Assembly (NCBI RefSeq): GCF_014779655.1
Contig: NZ_JACXYX010000001.1
Location: forward strand, 1 to 64,000
DNA from: Nocardioides ganghwensis
GTDB taxonomy: Bacteria > Actinomycetota > Actinomycetes > Propionibacteriales > Nocardioidaceae
DNA length: 64,000 bases
Direction: 5' to 3'
Part shown: positions 44,131 through 52,763 of the stretch, in pieces
Position numbering within the stretch: the stretch's first letter is position 1
Layout of the letters: every line of letters starts with the position of its first letter
Position numbers and translations under genes: made by a program
The notes under the pieces: model-generated
What the model was told of the DNA's origin: nothing
Database searches by the model: none
What the model saw: only the letters and a program-made list of their open reading frames with translations

Positions 44131-45720
44131 ATGACGAACGCACCTGCCCACCCACCCACTGACGGCCCGGCCGCCGACTTCACGCTGCGCGACGCCCTCG
44201 ACGCGACCCGCGGCTGGGACGACGAGACCATCCAGCTCGACGACGAGCTCCTCGAGGACGGCCTCGACACCGACCTCGAGGACGACCTCGACGGCGGCGA
44301 GGACTTCGAGTCCGGCTACGCCGACGAGGACTACGACGAGACCGACCCCGAGGAGCTGACGGTCGGCGCGCAGGAGCTCGCCGAGCGCCACGCCCTGCGT
44401 CGCGTCGCGAGCCTGCGCACCGAGCTCGAGGACATCACCGAGGTCGAGTACCGCCAGCTCCGCCTGGAGAAGGTCGTGCTCGTCGGCGTGTGGACCGAGG
44501 GGTCCGTCACCGACGCCGAGAACTCCATGGCCGAGCTCGCCCTGCTCGCCGAGACCGCCGGCTCCGAGGTGCTCGAGGCGGTCTTCCAGCGCCGGCAGAA
44601 GCCCGACCCGGCGACCTACATCGGTCGCGGCAAGGTCGAGGCGATCCGCGAGATCGTGCAGGCCACGGGTGCCGACACCGTGATCTGCGACGGCGAGCTC
44701 GCCCCCAGCCAGCTGCGCAACCTCGAGGACAAGATCAAGGTCAAGGTCGTCGACCGCACCGCGCTGATCCTCGACATCTTCGCCCAGCACGCCAAGAGCA
44801 AGGAAGGCCAGGCGCAGGTCGAGCTGGCCCAGCTTCAGTACATGAAGCAGCGCCTCCGCGGCTGGGGCGGCAGCCTGTCCCGCCAGGCCGGCGGCCGGGC
44901 GGCCGGCGGTGAGGGCATCGGTGGCCGCGGCCCCGGTGAGACCAAGATCGAGACCGACCGCCGGCGCATCAACACCAAGATCGCCAAGCTGCGCCGCGAG
45001 CTCAAGGAGATGCGCGGCACCCGCGACGTCAAGCGGCAGTCGCGCCGGCGCAACCACATCCCCAGCGTCGCGATCGCCGGCTACACCAACGCCGGCAAGT
45101 CCTCGCTGCTCAACCGGCTCACGGACGCCGGCGTGCTGGTGGAGGACTCGCTCTTCGCGACCCTCGACCCCACCACCCGGCGTACGACGACGAGCGACGG
45201 CCGCATCTACACGATGTCCGACACCGTCGGGTTCGTCCGCCACCTCCCGCACGGCCTGGTCGAGGCGTTCCGCTCGACGCTGGAGGAGGTCGCCGACTCC
45301 GACCTGCTGCTCCACGTCGTCGACGGGTCGCACCCCGACCCCGAGGGCCAGATCGCCGCGGTGCGCGTGGTGCTCGCCGAGATCGGCGCGACCAAGGTCC
45401 CCGAGATCATCGTGATCAACAAGGCCGACGCGGCCGACCCGATGGTGATCAGCCGGCTGAGGGCGCGCGAGCCGCACAGCGTGGTCGTCAGCGCGAAGAC
45501 CGGCGAGGGCATCGAGGAGGCGCTGCGGACCATCGAGTCCGAGCTGCCGCGACCCCAGGTCGAGTTCGACGTGCTGCTGCCCTACGAGCGCGGCGACCTG
45601 GTCAACCGCATCCACCAGGAGGCCGAGATCGGCTCCATGGAGCACACCGGCGACGGCACGCTGGTCGTCGGCCGGGCCAATGCCGACCTCGCCGGCGAGC
45701 TGGCGGCGTACGCCCGCTGA
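44131..45720 (+). CDS. hflX: GTPase HflX
   Basis: This 529-residue ribosome-splitting GTPase has a long acidic N-terminal extension (about residues 25-75). The HflX N-domain (KPDPATYIGRGKVEAIREIVQATGADTVICDGELAPSQLRNLE) and the Gly-rich RGWGGSLSRQAGGRAAGGEGIGGRGPGETKIETDRR linker follow. The G domain has G1 AGYTNAGKSSLLNRLT, G2 TTRRTTT, G3 DTVGFV and G4 NKADAADP. It rescues stalled or stressed ribosomes. The acidic extension is longer than in E. coli. It sits downstream of dapF in the usual order, with four genes inserted. A hairpin follows its stop. Confidence 0.93.
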   Translation: MTNAPAHPPTDGPAADFTLRDALDATRGWDDETIQLDDELLEDGLDTDLEDDLDGGEDFESGYADEDYDETDPEELTVGAQELAERHALRRVASLRTELEDITEVEYRQLRLEKVVLVGVWTEGSVTDAENSMAELALLAETAGSEVLEAVFQRRQKPDPATYIGRGKVEAIREIVQATGADTVICDGELAPSQLRNLEDKIKVKVVDRTALILDIFAQHAKSKEGQAQVELAQLQYMKQRLRGWGGSLSRQAGGRAAGGEGIGGRGPGETKIETDRRRINTKIAKLRRELKEMRGTRDVKRQSRRRNHIPSVAIAGYTNAGKSSLLNRLTDAGVLVEDSLFATLDPTTRRTTTSDGRIYTMSDTVGFVRHLPHGLVEAFRSTLEEVADSDLLLHVVDGSHPDPEGQIAAVRVVLAEIGATKVPEIIVINKADAADPMVISRLRAREPHSVVVSAKTGEGIEEALRTIESELPRPQVEFDVLLPYERGDLVNRIHQEAEIGSMEHTGDGTLVVGRANADLAGELAAYAR

Positions 45721-45733
45721 TCGGTCCGAGGGC

Positions 45734-45775
45734 GTTCAGCGGGGCGGAACCTTCACCGGTGCTGCCCCGTTGAAC
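45734..45775 (+). terminator. Hairpin after hflX
   Basis: GTTCAGCGGGGC (45734-45745) pairs with GCCCCGTTGAAC (45764-45775) with one mismatch over an 18-nt loop, starting 14 nt after the hflX stop. Confidence 0.55.
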
Positions 45776-45780
45776 ACTTC

Positions 45781-45820
45781 CGTGCCCTGATTGGGGCGTT
45801 CGTGCCCTGATTGGGGCGTT
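45781..45820. repeat. Exact 20-bp tandem duplication upstream of secDF
   Basis: CGTGCCCTGATTGGGGCGTT occurs twice head to tail at 45781-45800 and 45801-45820, just before the secDF ribosome site. No promoter was recognised inside it. Confidence 0.95.
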
Positions 45821-45848
45821 CCAAGTCTCGTGGTGGAGGATGTCGCGC

Positions 45849-48140
45849 ATGTCACGTGGTGTCTGGGTTCGCTTCATCCTCGTGCTCGGCCTGCTGGCCG
45901 GGTGCGCTGCGCTCGCCGTCAACGTCAAGCCCAACCTGGGCCTCGACCTGCGGGGCGGCGCGCAGTTCGTCTTCGAGGCAGAGGGCACCGAGCAGACCCC
46001 GGCCACCGCCGAGAACGTCGACAAGACCCTCGAGGTCCTCCGTGGCCGCGTGGACGCCCTCGGCGTCGCCGAGTCCGTTCTGGTCCGCCAGGGCGAGAAC
46101 CGCATCCTCGTCGAGCTCCCGGGCGTCACCAGCGACGAGGAGGCGCAGGAGGCCGAGGAGCGGATCGGCAGCACCGCCAAGCTCACCATCCACGAGGTCC
46201 TCGCCACGGCGCAGCCCGAGGCCGAGCCGAGCGAGGAGGGCAACCTCGTCCTGCCCTCCGACCAGGGCGACACCCTCGAGGTCGGGCCGACGGTCATCGA
46301 GGGCGAGGAGATCACCGGCGCCAGCGCGGTCCAGCGCGAGCAGAGCGTCGAGTGGGTCGTCGCGATCGACTTCAACGGTCCGGGCGGACGCACCTGGGCC
46401 GACATCACCGGCGAGGCAGCCTGCAACCCCTCCGGCGACCCCAAGCGCCGCATCGCGATCGTCCTCGACGGCGAGGTGATCTCCTCGCCCGAGGTCAACG
46501 AGACCGTCGGCTGCGACGTCGGCATCCGCGGCGGCTCCACCGACATCACCGGCAACTTCACCTCCGAGGAGGCCAAGGACCTCTCCGCCCTGATCGAGGG
46601 CGGCGCCCTGCCCCTCGAGCTGCGCGCGATCTCCGACCGGCTCGTCGGCCCCTCGCTGGGTGCCGCGGCGATCGACGCCTCCATCGAGGCCGGCATCATC
46701 GGTCTGCTGCTGACCGGCCTCTTCATCGTGGTCGTCTACCGGCTGGTCGGCCTGATGGCGACCATCGCGCTGGCGTCGTACGCGCTCCTGGCCTACGCCA
46801 TGCTCGTCGGGCTCGGCTCGACGCTGACGCTGCCCGGCCTCGCCGGCTTCGTGCTCGCCATCGGCATGGCGATCGACGCCAACGTGCTCGTCTTCGAACG
46901 AGCGCGGGAGGAGTACGCCGCCTATCCGTCCGCAGGCCTGCGCCGCGCCCTCCAGGTGGGCTTCAACAAGGCCTGGACCGCGATCATCGACTCCAACGTC
47001 ACGACGCTGCTCGCCGCCGGGCTGCTGTTCTTCCTCGGCTCCGGTCCGATCAAGGGCTTCGGTGTCACCCTGTCCATCGGTGTCATCGCGTCCATGGTGT
47101 CCGCGCTGATCATCGCCCGCGTGCTGTGCGACCTCGCGGTCTCCAACAAGGGAGTCAACCGCAAGCCGGCGATCAGCGGTCTCGGCGACGTCGGCAAGGT
47201 GCGCGCGTGGCTGGACCGCAAGGACCCCGACATCATGAAGAACCGGGGCCGCTGGCTCGCGGTCTCGGGCGCGGCGACGGTGTTCGCCATCGCCGGCATC
47301 GTGACCCAGGGCCTCAACCTCGGCGTCGAGTTCACCGGCGGGCGCCAGCTCGACTACTCGGTGACCAACCAGGACATGGACGTCGAGCAGGCGCGGGCCG
47401 CCGTGAGCGACGCCGGCTTCTCCGAGGCCGTCGTCCAGACCGCCGACGACCCCTCCGACTTCACCGTCCGCACCGGCGAGATCTCCAACGAGGACGAGCA
47501 GCGGATCGAGGACGAGCTGGGCAAGATCGGTGGCGACGTCTCGAAGATCGACGACCAGCTGATCGGTGCCTCCCTCGGCGAGGAGCTGCGCAACAACGCC
47601 CTCATCGCCTTCGGCGTGGCGTTCCTCGCCCAGCTGCTCTACCTCGCCTTCCGGTTCAAGTGGACCTTCGGCGTCTCGGCCGTCATCGCGATGGCGCACG
47701 ACGTGCTGATCGTCGTCGGCATCTTCGCGTGGCTGGAGAAGCCGATCGACGGCATCTTCCTGGCCGCCGCGATGACCATCATCGGTCTGTCCGTCAACGA
47801 CACGGTCGTCGTCTTCGACCGCGTCCGCGAGCGCTGGTTCGCCTCGAAGCCCGAGGACGACTTCAACGTCCTGGCCAACAAGGCCGCGGTCGAGACCGTG
47901 CCGCGCACCGTCAACACGGGTCTCGGCACGATGTTCATCCTCGGCGCGCTCGCGATCCTCGGCGGCGACTCGCTGCGCGACTTCTCGATCGCGCTGCTCA
48001 TCGGTCTCATCGTCGGCACCTACTCCTCGGTCTTCACCGCCACCCCGCTGGTCACCTACTTCCACGAGAAGTGGCCGATGAGCCGGGTCAAGAAGGAGAA
48101 GGTCGAGCGGGCGCCGGAGGACTCCGGCGCGGTCGTCTGA
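45849..48140 (+). CDS. secDF: Fused SecDF protein-export membrane protein
   Basis: This 763-residue single-chain SecD-SecF has an N-terminal helix followed by the SecD D1 motif LGLDLRGGAQFVFEAEG (residues about 30-46), a periplasmic P1 domain (about 45-250), helices with GLGSTLTLPGLAGFVLAIGMAIDANVLVFERAREE (D4 motif) and a linker near 445. SecF follows, with GLNLGVEFTGGRQLDYSV and SVNDTVVVFDRVRER. The complex uses proton motive force to pull exported chains. Most actinobacteria have separate secD and secF near ruvB-yajC; here the fusion lies between hflX and dinG, suggesting an extra copy. The ATG at 45849 was chosen because GGAGGA lies 8 nt upstream. Confidence 0.92.
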   Translation: MSRGVWVRFILVLGLLAGCAALAVNVKPNLGLDLRGGAQFVFEAEGTEQTPATAENVDKTLEVLRGRVDALGVAESVLVRQGENRILVELPGVTSDEEAQEAEERIGSTAKLTIHEVLATAQPEAEPSEEGNLVLPSDQGDTLEVGPTVIEGEEITGASAVQREQSVEWVVAIDFNGPGGRTWADITGEAACNPSGDPKRRIAIVLDGEVISSPEVNETVGCDVGIRGGSTDITGNFTSEEAKDLSALIEGGALPLELRAISDRLVGPSLGAAAIDASIEAGIIGLLLTGLFIVVVYRLVGLMATIALASYALLAYAMLVGLGSTLTLPGLAGFVLAIGMAIDANVLVFERAREEYAAYPSAGLRRALQVGFNKAWTAIIDSNVTTLLAAGLLFFLGSGPIKGFGVTLSIGVIASMVSALIIARVLCDLAVSNKGVNRKPAISGLGDVGKVRAWLDRKDPDIMKNRGRWLAVSGAATVFAIAGIVTQGLNLGVEFTGGRQLDYSVTNQDMDVEQARAAVSDAGFSEAVVQTADDPSDFTVRTGEISNEDEQRIEDELGKIGGDVSKIDDQLIGASLGEELRNNALIAFGVAFLAQLLYLAFRFKWTFGVSAVIAMAHDVLIVVGIFAWLEKPIDGIFLAAAMTIIGLSVNDTVVVFDRVRERWFASKPEDDFNVLANKAAVETVPRTVNTGLGTMFILGALAILGGDSLRDFSIALLIGLIVGTYSSVFTATPLVTYFHEKWPMSRVKKEKVERAPEDSGAVV

Positions 48141-48172
48141 CCGCCTCCTTCGTCGGCGCCCGCGCCTCTCTC

Positions 48173-48202
48173 GCAGAGTCCCCGCCCAGGCGGGGACTCT
48201 GC
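48173..48202 (+). terminator. Terminator hairpin after secDF
   Basis: A perfect 13-bp stem GCAGAGTCCCCGC/GCGGGGACTCTGC with a CCAG loop lies 33 nt after the secDF stop. A second inverted repeat (CTGGGAGGGG 48205-48214 with CCCCTCCCAG 48243-48252) follows at once. Confidence 0.85.
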
Positions 48203-48311
48203 CACTGGGAGGGGCGTACAACCGCCTCCAGGTGTCGGACTTCCCCTCCCAGTCCCCTCCCGGCGGCGCTTCCGGCCCCGGTTCCACCCCGACCGGCTGG
48301 GCCGCCGGGCG

Positions 48312-48317
48312 TACGAT
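48312..48317 (+). promoter_or_regulatory. Leaderless -10 element of the 43-residue gene (TACGAT)
   Basis: TACGAT lies 6 nt before the ATG at 48324, ideal spacing for a leaderless transcript. Confidence 0.5.
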
Positions 48318-48323
48318 CGGCGC

Positions 48324-48455
48324 ATGCTGTGGATCCTGCTGATCGTCGTCCTGGGCGTGGTCGCCTACCGCTACCGGGTCAAGCTCCTCGCGCGCATCCT
48401 CGGCCAGCCCGAGCGCCGCATCGAGCGCCAGCTCGGTCGCAAGAAGAACCACTGA
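48324..48455 (+). CDS. Small membrane protein (43 residues)
   Basis: The sequence starts MLWILLIVVLGVVAYRYRVK, one membrane helix (residues about 2-15) followed by a basic tail (LLARILGQPERRIERQLGRKKNH). Support for coding is the TACGAT -10 at leaderless spacing, the clean start and stop, the high third-position GC, and the classic membrane-then-basic layout. Terminator-like hairpins isolate it from secDF. I do not recognise a family; it may be a small regulator or stabiliser of a membrane complex, perhaps SecDF, but only proximity suggests that. Confidence 0.6.
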   Translation: MLWILLIVVLGVVAYRYRVKLLARILGQPERRIERQLGRKKNH

Positions 48456-48513
48456 GCCTGACTCTCCCGGCCTGACTGTGGACGGCGTCCGACGTCGTGT
48501 CGGCGCCGCCCCG

Positions 48514-48519
48514 TAGGGT
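48514..48519 (+). promoter_or_regulatory. Leaderless -10 element of the helicase gene (TAGGGT)
   Basis: TAGGGT lies 6 nt before the GTG at 48526. Confidence 0.45.
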
Positions 48520-48525
48520 TCTCTG

Positions 48526-50535
48526 GTGCCCGAGACCGACACCGCCACCGCGCCCGTCCAGGAGGTGCTGGCCACCGCGGTCGGCGCCCTCGGAGGCCAG
48601 CAGCGCGACGGCCAGGTCCAGATGGCGACCGAGGTCGCCGAGGCGATGGAGGAGGGCCGCCACCTCCTCGTCCAGGCCGGCACCGGCACCGGCAAGTCGC
48701 TGGGCTACCTCGTCCCGGCGATGCTCCACGACAAGCGCGTCGTCGTCGCCACCGCGACCCTCGCCCTGCAGCACCAGCTCGTCGAGCGCGACCTGCCGCG
48801 GCTGGTCGAGGCGGTCAGTCAGATCAAGAAGGACGTCCCCGGCCTCGACACGTCGTACGCCGTGCTCAAGGGCCGCTCCAACTACGCCTGCCTGCACCGC
48901 ATCCGCGCCGGCGTCCCCGACGACCAGGGCACCCTCGTCGACGTGCCGATGGGCTCCATGGCCGAGAAGGTCCTCGAGCTGCGCGAGTGGGCGGAGGAGG
49001 AGTCCGAGGCCGGCGGCAGCGGCGAGCGTGACAACGCCCCGCGCCACACCGACCGCGAGTGGCGGCAGGTCTCGGTCAACCACCGCGAGTGCCTGGGTGC
49101 GAGCAAGTGCCCGTTCGGGGCGGAGTGCTTCGCCGAGCTCGCCCGCGAGAAGGCCCACCGCAGCCACCTCATCGTCACCAACCACTCCCTCCTCGCGATC
49201 GACGCGATCGAGGACGTGCCGATGATCCCCGACTACGACACGGTCGTCATCGACGAGGCCCACGAGCTGACCGCGCGCGTCACCCAGGCCGCGACCGACG
49301 AGCTCGGCGTGTCCGACATCGAGCGCGCCGCCCGCCGCGCGAGCCGGTGGACCGCCGACGCCGCGGGCGACCCCGCCGGCGACCTCGAGGACGCCGCGCA
49401 GCAGCTCGCCGAGGCGTTCGAGGCGACCGCGCCGGGACGGATCGACCAGGTGTCGACCCAGCTCTCCGACGCCCTGGTGCTGGTCCGCGACGCCGCGCGC
49501 GCCTGCCTCTCGGCCTTCCCGCGCGAGTCCGGCGGCGAGGGGGAGGGTGACGCCGGGCGCACCCAGGCCAAGGGCATGGTGCAGGAGGTCTTCGTCAACG
49601 CCGAGCGGATGGCGGCTGGCTCGCAGGCCGACGTGCTGTGGCTGGGCGAGGCGCGCGACCGCTTCCCGGCCCGGCTCCACGTCGCGCCGCTCCAGGTGTG
49701 GGGCCCGATGCGCGACAAGCTCCTCACCGACAAGACGGCGGTCTTCACCAGCGCGACGCTCATGCTCGGCGGCGAGTTCGGCGCGGTCGCCACCTCGCTC
49801 GGCCTCAAGCCCACCGAGCGGATCGGCCACCAGGTCGCCACCACCGAGGCCGACGACGCGCTGCCGTGGAAGGGCATCGACGTCGGCTCGCCCTTCGACT
49901 ACGGCCAGCAGTCCATCCTCTACGTCGCCCGCCACCTGCCGCAGCCCGGCCGCGACGGCCTCGGCCCCGCCCAGCTCGACGAGATCTGCGACCTCGTCGA
50001 CGCCCTCGACGGTCGCACGCTCGGCCTGTTCTCCTCGCGCCGCGCCGCCGAGACCGCCGCGGAGGCCGTACGCACCCGGTTGCCGCACCTGACCACGCTC
50101 GCGCAGGGCGACGCGCAGCTGCCCGAGCTGGCCAAGCAGTTCGTCGAGGACCCGCACACCTGCCTGTTCGGCACGCTGTCGCTGTGGCAGGGCCTCGACG
50201 TCCCCGGCGACACCTGCCAGCTCGTGATCATCGACCGCATCCCGTTCCCCCGGCCCGACGACCCGCTCATGTCGGCGCGCCAGCGCGCCGCCGACCAGGC
50301 CGGCGGCAACGGCTTCATGCAGGTCGCGGCCACCCACGCGGCGCTGCTCCTCGCGCAGGGGGCCGGCCGCCTGATCCGTACGACCTCCGACCGCGGCATC
50401 GTCGCGGTGCTCGACCCGCGGCTCGAGACCGCTCGCTACGGCCGCTTCCTCAAGGCGTCGCTGCCGCCGATGTGGTCGACGACCGACCCGGCGCTCGTGC
50501 GCCAGGCGCTCAAGCGGCTCGGCCAGTCGGCCTGA
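48526..50535 (+). CDS. dinG: DinG-family ATP-dependent DNA helicase
   Basis: This 669-residue XPD/DinG-type superfamily 2 helicase has Walker A QAGTGTGKSLGYLVPA (residues about 50-65) and candidate iron-sulphur cysteines in NYACLHR and CLGASKCPFGAECF (four cysteines in total near 125-205). It also has the DEAH box VIDEAHEL (near 243), and the late motifs LFGTLSLWQGLDVPGDTCQLVIIDRIPFPRPDDP and QGAGRLIRTTSDRGIVAVLDPR. It unwinds 5'-3' and resolves R-loops or damage structures; no LexA box was seen in front of it. The start is a GTG with leaderless spacing. Confidence 0.92.
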   Translation: MPETDTATAPVQEVLATAVGALGGQQRDGQVQMATEVAEAMEEGRHLLVQAGTGTGKSLGYLVPAMLHDKRVVVATATLALQHQLVERDLPRLVEAVSQIKKDVPGLDTSYAVLKGRSNYACLHRIRAGVPDDQGTLVDVPMGSMAEKVLELREWAEEESEAGGSGERDNAPRHTDREWRQVSVNHRECLGASKCPFGAECFAELAREKAHRSHLIVTNHSLLAIDAIEDVPMIPDYDTVVIDEAHELTARVTQAATDELGVSDIERAARRASRWTADAAGDPAGDLEDAAQQLAEAFEATAPGRIDQVSTQLSDALVLVRDAARACLSAFPRESGGEGEGDAGRTQAKGMVQEVFVNAERMAAGSQADVLWLGEARDRFPARLHVAPLQVWGPMRDKLLTDKTAVFTSATLMLGGEFGAVATSLGLKPTERIGHQVATTEADDALPWKGIDVGSPFDYGQQSILYVARHLPQPGRDGLGPAQLDEICDLVDALDGRTLGLFSSRRAAETAAEAVRTRLPHLTTLAQGDAQLPELAKQFVEDPHTCLFGTLSLWQGLDVPGDTCQLVIIDRIPFPRPDDPLMSARQRAADQAGGNGFMQVAATHAALLLAQGAGRLIRTTSDRGIVAVLDPRLETARYGRFLKASLPPMWSTTDPALVRQALKRLGQSA

Positions 50536-50552
50536 CGTACGCCGACGTCAGG
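50531..50552 (+). terminator. Hairpin at the end of dinG
   Basis: CCTGACGT and ACGTCAGG pair over a 6-nt loop and include the dinG stop codon. Confidence 0.55.
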
Positions 50553-50695
50553 CGGGCGGCCGCACCACCAGCGCGCGACGTCATGGCGCGCGGTCGCCGG
50601 GCAAGCCGACGGCCATGACGTACGAACCTGACGTCATGGCGCGCGGTCGCCCGGGCAGCCGGCGGCCATGACGTACGCCGGCGTCAGGCGGGCGG
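50533..50695. repeat. Nested repeats between dinG and the sulfotransferase gene
   Basis: Two 48-bp copies starting GACGTCATGGCGCGCGGTCG and ending GCCATGACGTACG lie at 50577-50624 and 50630-50677. Each is a loose palindrome through GTCATGGC/GCCATGAC. A 27-bp motif starting TGACGTACGCC flanks them as direct repeats (50533-50559 and 50669-50695, one difference). The right flank runs into the 3' end of the sulfotransferase gene. Confidence 0.85.
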
Positions 50696-51430
50696 CGGGT
50701 AGCCGAAGAGCTGGTAGTCGCGGGCGTACATCCGCGCGACGAGCTCGCGCAGCTCCTGGGAGACCTGGCGGTCGCGGCCGCCGGGCGCGGTCTGGTTCTT
50801 CGGCGCGGTCGGCACGGCAGGTGCCCCGATCCGTTCGCACACCTCGCCGAAGTCACGGTCGAACGTCTCGAGCCGGCCGACGAAGTCCACGCGGTTGAGG
50901 TCGATCATCCGGCTCTGCAGAGTCAGGTGCTGGTCGGTGCCGGGGACCGCCGACAGGTCCTGCCCGGCGGCCCACCGGGCGAACTCCTCGACCCGCTGCA
51001 TCCGCTCGTGGGTGGCGGTGTCGAAGTCGTAGTAGTTGTGGTCGACGACCTTGTCGTGCCACGCCGAGACGAACCGGTCGAGCGGGTCGCGGACGAACGC
51101 GAACGTGAAGTAGTCGGCGAAGCTCGCCAGCGGGTAGCGGATCCGCATCGCGTGGTCGACGTCCATGCTCACGCCGTGGGTCTCGCAGTGGTGGCGGATG
51201 GTGCGGGTCGCGACCTTGGCCACGCGGTACCAGACGAACCGGTGGCTGTGGCTGATCGTGAGGTTGTACGCCAGGGGGCTGAGCCAGGCGGACTGCTCTC
51301 CCGCCGCGGCCAGCCGGTCGACCTCGGCCTGCGCCGCCGGGGTCAGCCGGCGGCGGTTGCCCGGGCGCGTCCGGAAGAGCAGCGGGTCGGGGTGGGCGTC
51401 GGGGTGGGCGTCGGGGCCGGCGGGTGACAT
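50684..51430 (-). CDS. Sulfotransferase family 2 protein
   Basis: The protein has 248 residues. The PAPS 5'-phosphosulfate site is RFVWYRVAKVATRTIRHH near 64-81, with the usual P-loop-like KxGTT replaced by KVATRT. The 3'-phosphate site is FTFAFVRDPLDRFVSAWHDKV near 108-128. This is the Sulfotransfer_2 (carbohydrate sulfotransferase-like) family, and it would transfer sulfate from PAPS to a glycan or similar acceptor. No sulfate activation genes are nearby. Its last residues lie in the nested repeat region. A low-complexity PDAHPDAHPDP run marks the N-terminus. Confidence 0.82.
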   Translation of the reverse strand: MSPAGPDAHPDAHPDPLLFRTRPGNRRRLTPAAQAEVDRLAAAGEQSAWLSPLAYNLTISHSHRFVWYRVAKVATRTIRHHCETHGVSMDVDHAMRIRYPLASFADYFTFAFVRDPLDRFVSAWHDKVVDHNYYDFDTATHERMQRVEEFARWAAGQDLSAVPGTDQHLTLQSRMIDLNRVDFVGRLETFDRDFGEVCERIGAPAVPTAPKNQTAPGGRDRQVSQELRELVARMYARDYQLFGYPPPA

Positions 51431-51443
51431 CGGCGCGAGGCTA

Positions 51444-52763
51444 CTACGGCAGCCGCGACCGGCCGTCGTACCCGCCTCGAGGCGCCCCCACGCCGAAGAA
51501 GTCCGCCAGGGTGGGCGCCACGTCGATCGTCGCGGCGCGCCTCGACGACGTCACGCCGCGCGGCACCCGGCGGTGGCCGCCGGCGAGGAAGAACGGGATC
51601 GGCATCGTCGCGGGATGGCCGTGGTTGCCGGGGATCGGGTTCGACCACTGGTCGGGGTCGCTGAACCGCCAGCCTGCCCTCGCGTAGACGATGACGTCGC
51701 CGCCCAGCGGGCCGGTGCGCAGCGCGGGCGTGACCCGCGGGTCGTGCGCGGCGAGCACGCCCGGCACCGCCGACGTCAGCGCGCGCATCCGGGTGACCGC
51801 GGCGTCGAGCAGGGCAGGGTCGCCAGTCCAGTAGAGGAGGTCGGCTCCGCCGTTGTCCGCGATCGTGACGTGGCCGGCGAGCAGCGGGTCGGCCTCGAGC
51901 ACCGGCGTCAGGTGGATCAGCTGGTGGGGGAGCGACCAGTCCATGGAGTGGTCGGCGAGCACCACGAGCAGCGACGTCTGCCAGCGTCCGGACGACTTCA
52001 GCAGGTCGACGAACCGGCCGACCTGGAGGTCGGTCGCGGCGAGCGCCGCCTGCCGCGCGGCCCTCACGCCGAGCGGACCGGTGAGGTCGGAGTGACCCAT
52101 CCGGTCGATGTCGCCGAGGTTGACGAAGACCAGGTGGGGGTCGTGCTCCTCCACCATCGCCAGGGTCGCCTCCATCGTGGAGGCGTCGGGCGCGTGCCCG
52201 GACACCGGCACGATGGGCGCGGGCTCCCAGCGGTGCGTGGCCCGGCCGCCGAAGATGCCGTAGAGGTACTCCTTGCTGAGCACCGTGCCCGTCGTGAGGC
52301 CGTTGCGGTTCAGTCGCTCGATGATCGTGCGGACGCGGATGTCCTCGGGGCGGTCCATGTCGCGCACCTCGCCGGTCGTCCGGTCGAGGATCGAGTTGGC
52401 CGGTACGCCCGACCGGTCCGGCCGGACGCCGCTCATCATCATCACGTGGCTGGGGATGGTCTCCATCACCGGCAGCGACGTCGCCCGCGGGTGGTGGAGA
52501 CCGCCGTCGCGCAGCGCGCTGGTGCGCGGCATGAGCGTCGGGCTGATCTCGTCGGGCCGGCACCCGTCGAGGACGAGGACGTACGCCCTCCTCCGGGTGC
52601 CGGCCGACGCCGCCGCTGCAGCTCGCGGCAGGCCCGAGGTCGCGGTCGAGATGGCGATGCCGGCGGCGCCGGCGGTGAGCAGCGTCCGGCGACCGGTGCG
52701 GATCTCGTGACGTCCGCGCTCGAAGGCGCCGCTGGCCCTCGAGTCCCTGGGCGAGTCACACAT
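51444..52763 (-). CDS. Tat-exported type I phosphodiesterase/alkaline-phosphatase superfamily protein
   Basis: This 439-residue protein has a twin-arginine signal TGRRTLLTAGAAGIAISTATSGLPRAAAA (residues about 23-51). Alkaline-phosphatase-superfamily motifs follow: AYVLVLDGCRPDEISPTLMP (first metal Asp), ATSLPVMETIPSHVMMMSGVRPDRSGV (expected nucleophile region), VFVNLGDIDRMGH and VVLADHSMDW (late Asp-His). It probably hydrolyses nucleotide or lipid phosphodiesters outside the membrane. The start ATG shares a base with the PhoD stop (TGATG), so the two phosphatase genes are coupled. Confidence 0.8.
   Translation of the reverse strand: MCDSPRDSRASGAFERGRHEIRTGRRTLLTAGAAGIAISTATSGLPRAAAAASAGTRRRAYVLVLDGCRPDEISPTLMPRTSALRDGGLHHPRATSLPVMETIPSHVMMMSGVRPDRSGVPANSILDRTTGEVRDMDRPEDIRVRTIIERLNRNGLTTGTVLSKEYLYGIFGGRATHRWEPAPIVPVSGHAPDASTMEATLAMVEEHDPHLVFVNLGDIDRMGHSDLTGPLGVRAARQAALAATDLQVGRFVDLLKSSGRWQTSLLVVLADHSMDWSLPHQLIHLTPVLEADPLLAGHVTIADNGGADLLYWTGDPALLDAAVTRMRALTSAVPGVLAAHDPRVTPALRTGPLGGDVIVYARAGWRFSDPDQWSNPIPGNHGHPATMPIPFFLAGGHRRVPRGVTSSRRAATIDVAPTLADFFGVGAPRGGYDGRSRLP

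Noticed and set aside
45832-45868. Fifth copy of the 47-bp palindrome before secDF
   Set aside because: GTGGAGGATG and a later GTCACGTGG recall one arm, but the second arm is missing and spacing is wrong.
45852-48695. Long minus-strand open frame opposite secDF
   Set aside because: Asp/Glu/His-rich mirror of secDF codons with no start signal; a codon-bias shadow.
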